The translations under genes and the position numbers were made by a program. From positions 3,162,001-3,226,000 of the forward strand of contig CM035308.1 of assembly GCA_002900995.3 (NCBI GenBank): DNA of 64,000 nt, written 5' to 3'. The DNA is from Ganoderma boninense (Eukaryota; Basidiomycota; Agaricomycetes; Polyporales; Polyporaceae). Numbering within the stretch: the first letter of the stretch is position 1; every line of letters starts with the position of its first letter. The notes under the pieces are model-generated. The model was not told where the DNA came from. It saw only the letters and a list, made by a program, of their open reading frames with translations, and did not search any database. This document shows, piece after piece, positions 59,384 through 64,000 of the stretch.

Positions 59384-59843
59384 TGTCATGAACGGCACGC
59401 TCAGCGCCTACCCCGGCGTCTTTCTTTCCCTTTTTGGACTGTTTGCCTCCCGCGTCGTCCTTATTGTCCTCCGTTGTTTAGCAAACCTGTCCCTTGTTCT
59501 CGCAGTACAATAACTCCTGTTACCCATTGTTCCTGTCGTCATTGTACTACATACCATTGTTCTTCCACTGGTTCCCGTGTCCATAGTTACCTATTGTCCC
59601 CGGTTCCCATTGTCCACTACATGTATATAAGACCTGTACTTCGCTACCTGGAGACCTCAGTTTCGACCTCTTGTCTCCAGATAAGCCTCGCTGTATCCTC
59701 ACTCGTTAGTTACTCGCTCAATACATCTTGTCTCCAGCCTGACTGTCGAGCCCTGCTCCGCTCTCGCTGCACAAGTGCTCGTCGACGCCCTTGCTCGTCT
59801 CGTAAGCCTCCTCCCTGATCTTACTCGACAGCCAGTCGTAACA
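59384..59843 (+). repeat. 5' long terminal repeat (460 bp)
   Basis: TGTCATGAACGG...GTAACA, starting TG and ending CA. Full-length match to the solo LTR at 12929-13387 defines both ends. ACATGTATATAAGACC near 59620-59640 is a good TATA box, and transcription would start about 25-30 bases later, near the TACCTGGAGACC segment. Confidence 0.93.
59628..59635 (+). promoter_or_regulatory. TATA box of the LTR promoter
   Basis: GTATATAAG within the LTR. The same TATATAAG is conserved in the solo LTR (minus strand, near 13140). Position inside the LTR fits the U3/R boundary of LTR elements. Confidence 0.5.
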
Positions 59844-60039
59844 TTAGGTCAAAACTTCTACACGAGCACCGGCGTACTCCACCCACACTCTTTCCCTCTC
59901 GTACGGTACGCACTTAGATCCTCTGTGTTGGCCTAGCGTAGTGCGCGCTCTAGTCACACCATCGGACGTGGTCTCGGCGCAACCTGAGGCTTGCCACTCT
60001 TAGTGGTACAGTACGCGGAAAGCTCCTAACACGAGACCC

Positions 60040-61662
60040 CGGTACTGACAGAAGTGGTCCGCCTCACGGCGTGGGAGGCTAGAGAAAGGCGGCGAAACAA
60101 AGCCAAGGCAGAACACCCTTGGGCCCGTGTCCCTTGGGCTAAGACACAGCAACAGGCCGAGGAGGCTGAGCAGACAGTGTTGGATCGTGCACCTGCCGTT
60201 TCATTCCTAGGATAAGGAAGCGAGATTCAACGTGGCTTGCCAAGCCTGGGGACACGTATTCCACCCCACTGCAGTACAGGACGAGTACTGGGACGAAGAT
60301 AAGCAAACCTGGTACTACTGCGAGGAGCAACCGTGCCCCCACCGATCACACACATTCAACGATACCCTTGAAACTCGTGAAGGCATCGCCCCTAGACTCC
60401 TCACCACCAAAGAACAGGAAGTCCTAATCCGTGCAAAGATCGCAAACCCACCAGCACCTGCACCTCGAGATCCAAGCCGACCCCCAGCTCGCCAAGCCGC
60501 CCTCATCGCATCCAGGAATCCCTCATCCCGCCCTGCCTCACGCCCTACCTCACAACCCCAGAGTCGTGTCCAAAGTCGAATCCCCAGTCCTGCACGATCA
60601 ACAGGGTCTCCCATCCTCGACAAGACTCTTGAACTCGTTACAGAGCGTCTTGGACAGCGACGAACCTCGACTCCCGCAACCCCCATTGCTTCAACTTCTA
60701 AACTCCCAAAGGCAGAGAAAAAGCCGGAAGTAAAGAAGGAACCCAAGCAAGAGACCATCAGCCTCAACACTCCACAACCCTCATCCTCTTCATCAGCTGC
60801 ACCGAGTCGAGCGTCCACACCCGCCATGACTACCCCTGCCCCCGCTCCACCGTTCGACACCTCCAAACTCCTCTCCCAGATCGCCCCACGTGAATACAAT
60901 GGAAAATCCGCACAGGATGGTCTCCGCTTTGTGTCCGCCGCTCAGATCTACTACAACACCCTTACGGCGGTAGCGGTTGGCACGCCTAGCGACGTCATAT
61001 GGATGACCATCCTCAGTAAGCTCACGGAAGGAGCAGCAGCCTGGGCTGGCCCCCACATTGTAAAGCTTGCCGGTGGAACTAGTCCTTGGGCAGACTATGG
61101 CGAGTTCAGCACAGCCTTCAAGGATCACTTCTGCGCGGCTGACGACAAGGAGGCTGCCATCGCTGAACTTGTCAAGCTTTGCAAGGCGTATCGCAAGGTT
61201 GGCACTGTCCAGGAGTACACGGCACAGTTCAATGCAGCTGCAGCGCGGACCGGCTTTGGCGACGAGGACAAACGCGAACGCTACCGCTCTGGCCTGCCTC
61301 CCAGGCTCCGGGACGTCCTCGCCACCAGTGCCCACGACATCTCGGACCTCACCAAAATCCAGAAGGTGGCGCTGTCGCTCGACCAGGCCCTCGTCACCAG
61401 AGAGGAAGAACGGCCAAAGTCGTTTGGATAGAAGAAGAAGGGGGAGAAGGCGGCCGCTACTGGGAAGAAGCCGTTCCCTGGAAACTGTCATATCTGTGGC
61501 CAGCCCGGACATCGTAAGTATGACTGCCCGCGGCTGAAGAGTCAGCAAGCCGCCTCCTCGTCCACTGCAACTACGGAAGTAGCGGCTCTTCAGGCCCAGG
61601 TCAAGGCGATGGAGGAGAAGATCGCGGCCCTTACGACCGCTGAGAAGAAGGAGGGTTTCTGA
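60040..61662 (+). pseudogene. gag: Ty3-type Gag, broken
   Basis: Coding is seen from about 60040 (EVVRLTAWEAREERRRN-like charged helix, EHPWARVPWAKTQQQAEEAE). The frame is lost near 60205-60220 (stop after SFLG) and resumes as FNVACQAWGHVFHPTA. The capsid follows: Pro/Ser-rich linker, then APREYNGKSAQDGLRFVSAA, WMTILSKLTEGAAAWAG, FSTAFKDHFCAADDKEAAIA, YTAQFNAAAARTGFGDEDKR. A TAG at 61429-61431 (SFG*KKKGEK) precedes the zinc knuckle CHICGQPGHRKYDC and a helical tail ending KKEGF with TGA at 61660-61662. No ATG is evident at the N-terminus. Confidence 0.8.
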
Positions 61663-61697
61663 TTAGAGCCGCACTGGATGCTGCGCGTGCCGGCTCT
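61653..61697 (+). promoter_or_regulatory. Candidate -1 ribosomal frameshift site at the gag/pol junction
   Basis: The heptamer G-GGT-TTC (61653-61659), in the gag frame, is directly followed by the gag stop TGA. It has the X-XXY-YYZ form required for tandem slippage. After a 5-base spacer the 7-bp stem AGAGCCG (61665-61671) pairs with CGGCTCT (61691-61697). The pol frame (protease) is exactly the -1 frame and is open across the site (LIRAALDAARAGSC...). Confidence 0.7.
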
Positions 61698-64000
61698 TGT
61701 AGTAATAGTCGATTTTCTGTACTGAGCTCTGCGTTTGTATATGAAGTAAATCATAGTGGCCAACACTTTCATATACCAGTACGGTTAATCGGCAAGCAGC
61801 GACACAAGGACATAGTAGCCATGGTAGATAGCGGGGCTACTACTAAGTTTTTACATAGACGGTTCGTAGAAAAGAACCAGGTTACGACGAGGAAGTTGGC
61901 AAGGCCAATTCCCCTGTACAACATAGATGGTACCGAGAACCGTGATGGAACGATCACGGAGGTCGCCGTGTTGGATATGGCGATTGGAGACCACCGAGAG
62001 AAGGTGGTGTTTGTGGTGACAGACATAGGAGAAGAGGATGTGATCATTGGCCTGGACTGGCTGCGCGAACACAACCCTGAAGTAGATTGGGAACGTGGCT
62101 CGCTACGCCTATCGAGATGTCCAGAGGCATGTCCGGCTCATCGGAAGGCATCCAAACCTGTTGAAACCAAAGCGCGTGATACGGAGGTACGGCTTACGGC
62201 GCGCAATGGTTCTCGACGGGTGCGGAAGGCAAAGACGATGGGTAGGATATGCACGGCCGTAATGGTCGAGGAGGAGGAGGAAGATAGGGCCTCCACCACC
62301 AGGTTTTCTGCCGGAATGGGATGGCACTGAGGAGTCTCTTCTCAATGCACTAGAAGATGGACGACGACTTCGAGGTACCCCTAAGATCTTTGTGTCGGCG
62401 AGCTACACGTACTCTCAACAGCTCGCTGAACAAGAGTACCAGAAGAAGGAAGTCCGTCCTGTCGAAGAGATCGTACCTCCCCAGTACCACGAGTATCTGC
62501 GTGTGTTCTCGAAAGAGGCGTCCGAACGTCTACCTGAGCACGGACCCTACGACCACGCTATAGAACTCGTACCAGATGCTAGGATGTTCCATTCCAAGGT
62601 GTACCCCCTGTCGCCCAGCGAGCAGGTTGAGCTTGACAAGTTCCTTAGCGAGAACTTGGCCAAAGGATATATTCAAGAGTCGAAGTCACCGATGTCGTCA
62701 CCATTCTTCTTCGTTAAAAAGAAGGATGGCAGCCTACGTCCTGTACAGGACTACCGGCGATTGAACGACATCACCATTAAGAACCGATACCCACTACCGT
62801 TGGTGTCGGACTTGATGGATCGACTCAAGAGGGCCAAGTACTTTACAAAGCTTGACATCCGTTGGGGGTACAACAATGTGCGGATTAAGACCGGTGATGA
62901 ATGGAAGGCTGCCTTTGTTACCAATCGCGGACTGTTCGAACCGAACGTGATGTACTTCGGACTGGCCAACTCGCCCAGTACATTCTCTGCGCTCATGAAC
63001 GACATCTTCAAGGACCTCATCATACTCGGCAAAATCACTATCTACCTCGACGACATCCTCATATTCACCAACGACATCGAGGAACACCGCACACTGGTGC
63101 GTGAGGTCCTGAAGCGTCTGGCGGAGCACGACCTGTTCTGCAAGCCAGAGAAGTGCGAATTCGAACAGCCTAAGGTTGAGTACCTAGGTGTGCTCGTCTC
63201 GGAGAACTGTGTGGAGATGGACCCAGTGAAGGTCAGGGGTATCGCAGAATGGCCTGTCCCTCAGAACGCCTCAGATGTACGGAAGTTCCGCGGTTTCGCG
63301 AATTTCTACAGGCGGTTCATTAAGGACTTCAGCGCAGTATGCAAACCCCTCGACCGTCTCACGGGTAGCGCTCCCTGGCAATGGGGTGCCGAAGAGCAAT
63401 CAGCATTCGACGAGCTCAAACGTTGTTTCACTGAAAGCCCTGTCCTGAGCATGTATGACCCAGACCGCAATACCCGCATCGAAGTCGATGCATCCGGGTA
63501 TGCTACCGGTGCGGTTCTGTCTCAGGAGGGGGAGGACGGCAAATGGCACCCTGTGGCTTTCCACTCTGAGTCAATGAGCGATGCGGAACGCAACTACGAG
63601 ATCTATGACAAGGAGATGCTCGCCATCATCCGTGCCCTGCAGGCCTGGCGCCACTACCTCGAGGGTCTTCCCAGTGTGTTCGAGATCCAGTCGGACCACA
63701 AGAACCTCGAGTACTGGAAAGCCGCGCAAAACCTCACACGCAGGCAGGCACGATGGGCTCTCTATCTGTCACGGTTCGACTTTGTCATTGCACACAAGCC
63801 AGGCACCTCCAATGGTAGGGCAGACGCGCTGTCGCGCAGGCCTGATCACCAGAAGGACGATGCCGATGACAACCTGAACCGAGTCATGTTGCAACCCGAT
63901 CGCTTCCGAGTACTGGCAACCAAGAGAGGGCACATGTCAGTGGTACCAGAAAAGGCACTGCTCCGCCGCATTCGAGAATGTGGAGAGCGTGAGCAGGAGG
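61659..64000 (+). pseudogene. pol: Ty3-type Pol: protease, reverse transcriptase, RNase H, integrase start (partial)
   Basis: The protease in the -1 frame shows AMVDSGATTKFLHRRF (active-site DSG) and VIIGLDWLREHNPEVDW. Near 62265-62290, in a GAG-triplet run, the reading frame slips into the gag frame, which then stays open to the window edge. RT: SPFFFVKKKDGSLRPVQDYR, KYFTKLDIRWGYNNVRI, FGLANSPSTF, ITIYLDDILIF (DD), CEFEQPKVEYLGVLV. RNase H: RIEVDASGYATGAVLSQ, YEIYDKEMLAIIRAL, ALYLSRFDFVIAHKPG, SNGRADALSRR. The last codons (LLRRIRECGE) are where the integrase zinc finger should begin. The slip suggests a small indel, so the polyprotein would not be made as one chain. Confidence 0.88.

Larger units (their letters stand above)
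59384..64000 (+). mobile_element. Ty3-type LTR retrotransposon, 5' LTR to start of integrase, continues past window
   Basis: 5' LTR (59384-59843), leader, Gag, protease, RT, RNase H, in Ty3 order (protease-RT-RNase H-integrase). The 5-bp flank before the LTR is GAAGG; the matching 3' copy must lie beyond the window. Gag has two lesions and there is a frame slip between protease and RT, so this copy appears inactive. Confidence 0.93.

Overview
The window looks like the genome of a filamentous basidiomycete fungus, most likely an Agaricomycete. Genes have many short introns (about 50-70 nt, GT...AG). The mobile elements are of types I associate with mushroom-forming fungi: a KDZ-type transposase relic, a DIRS-type tyrosine-recombinase retroelement, a Ty3-type LTR retrotransposon, a hAT transposon, and a Crypton-like tyrosine recombinase. 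One 100-N assembly gap lies at 40297-40396. Much of the window is transposon-derived or decaying, and the cellular genes sit mainly between 25 and 36 kb.

Layout: 1-4.5 kb holds a Gag fragment, GC-rich and 197-bp tandem repeats, a KDZ transposase tail and a 37-bp minisatellite. 4.5-7.7 kb is a multi-exon gene of unknown function, dead through three in-frame stops. 8-12 kb is repeat-rich and contains a perfect 34-bp-arm hairpin, with no gene I would trust. From 11975 to about 24930 one minus-strand gene is split by three insertions: a solo LTR (12929-13387, target duplication ATCAA), an 8.3-kb hAT transposon (13562-21892, duplication CTTTGATG) and a short non-autonomous relative of that hAT (22420-22940). 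Removing each insert with one copy of its duplication rejoins the reading frame. The hAT carries a broken transposase and a divergent passenger gene, and has itself received four more short elements of the same terminal-repeat family, each with its own perfect 8-bp duplication.

25-27 kb is a repeat-containing acidic/serine-rich gene. 27-30 kb holds unidentified coding fragments. 30535-31415 is a short CSTF2/Rna15-like RNA 3'-end-processing protein. 32167-36177 is a large many-intron gene of unknown function. 39-41.2 kb encodes a Crypton-like tyrosine recombinase, interrupted by the assembly gap whose two flanks are the same sequence. It is head-to-head with a complete Ulp1-type cysteine protease gene (41.9-43.6 kb). 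44-53 kb has weak coding fragments, including a degenerate WD-repeat-like gene.

53.3-57.9 kb is a DIRS-type retroelement (Gag with zinc knuckles, RT-RNase H, tyrosine recombinase) on the minus strand. 59384 to the window edge is a Ty3-type element with its 5' LTR, Gag, protease, RT, RNase H and the start of integrase. Its LTR is the same family as the solo LTR at 12.9 kb. Its gag/pol junction has a textbook -1 frameshift signal. Premature stops throughout the elements and their host genes can all be explained by C-to-T or G-to-A changes, which is compatible with RIP-like or methylation-linked mutation but is an inference. All calls rest on reading the sequence alone; no database search was run.
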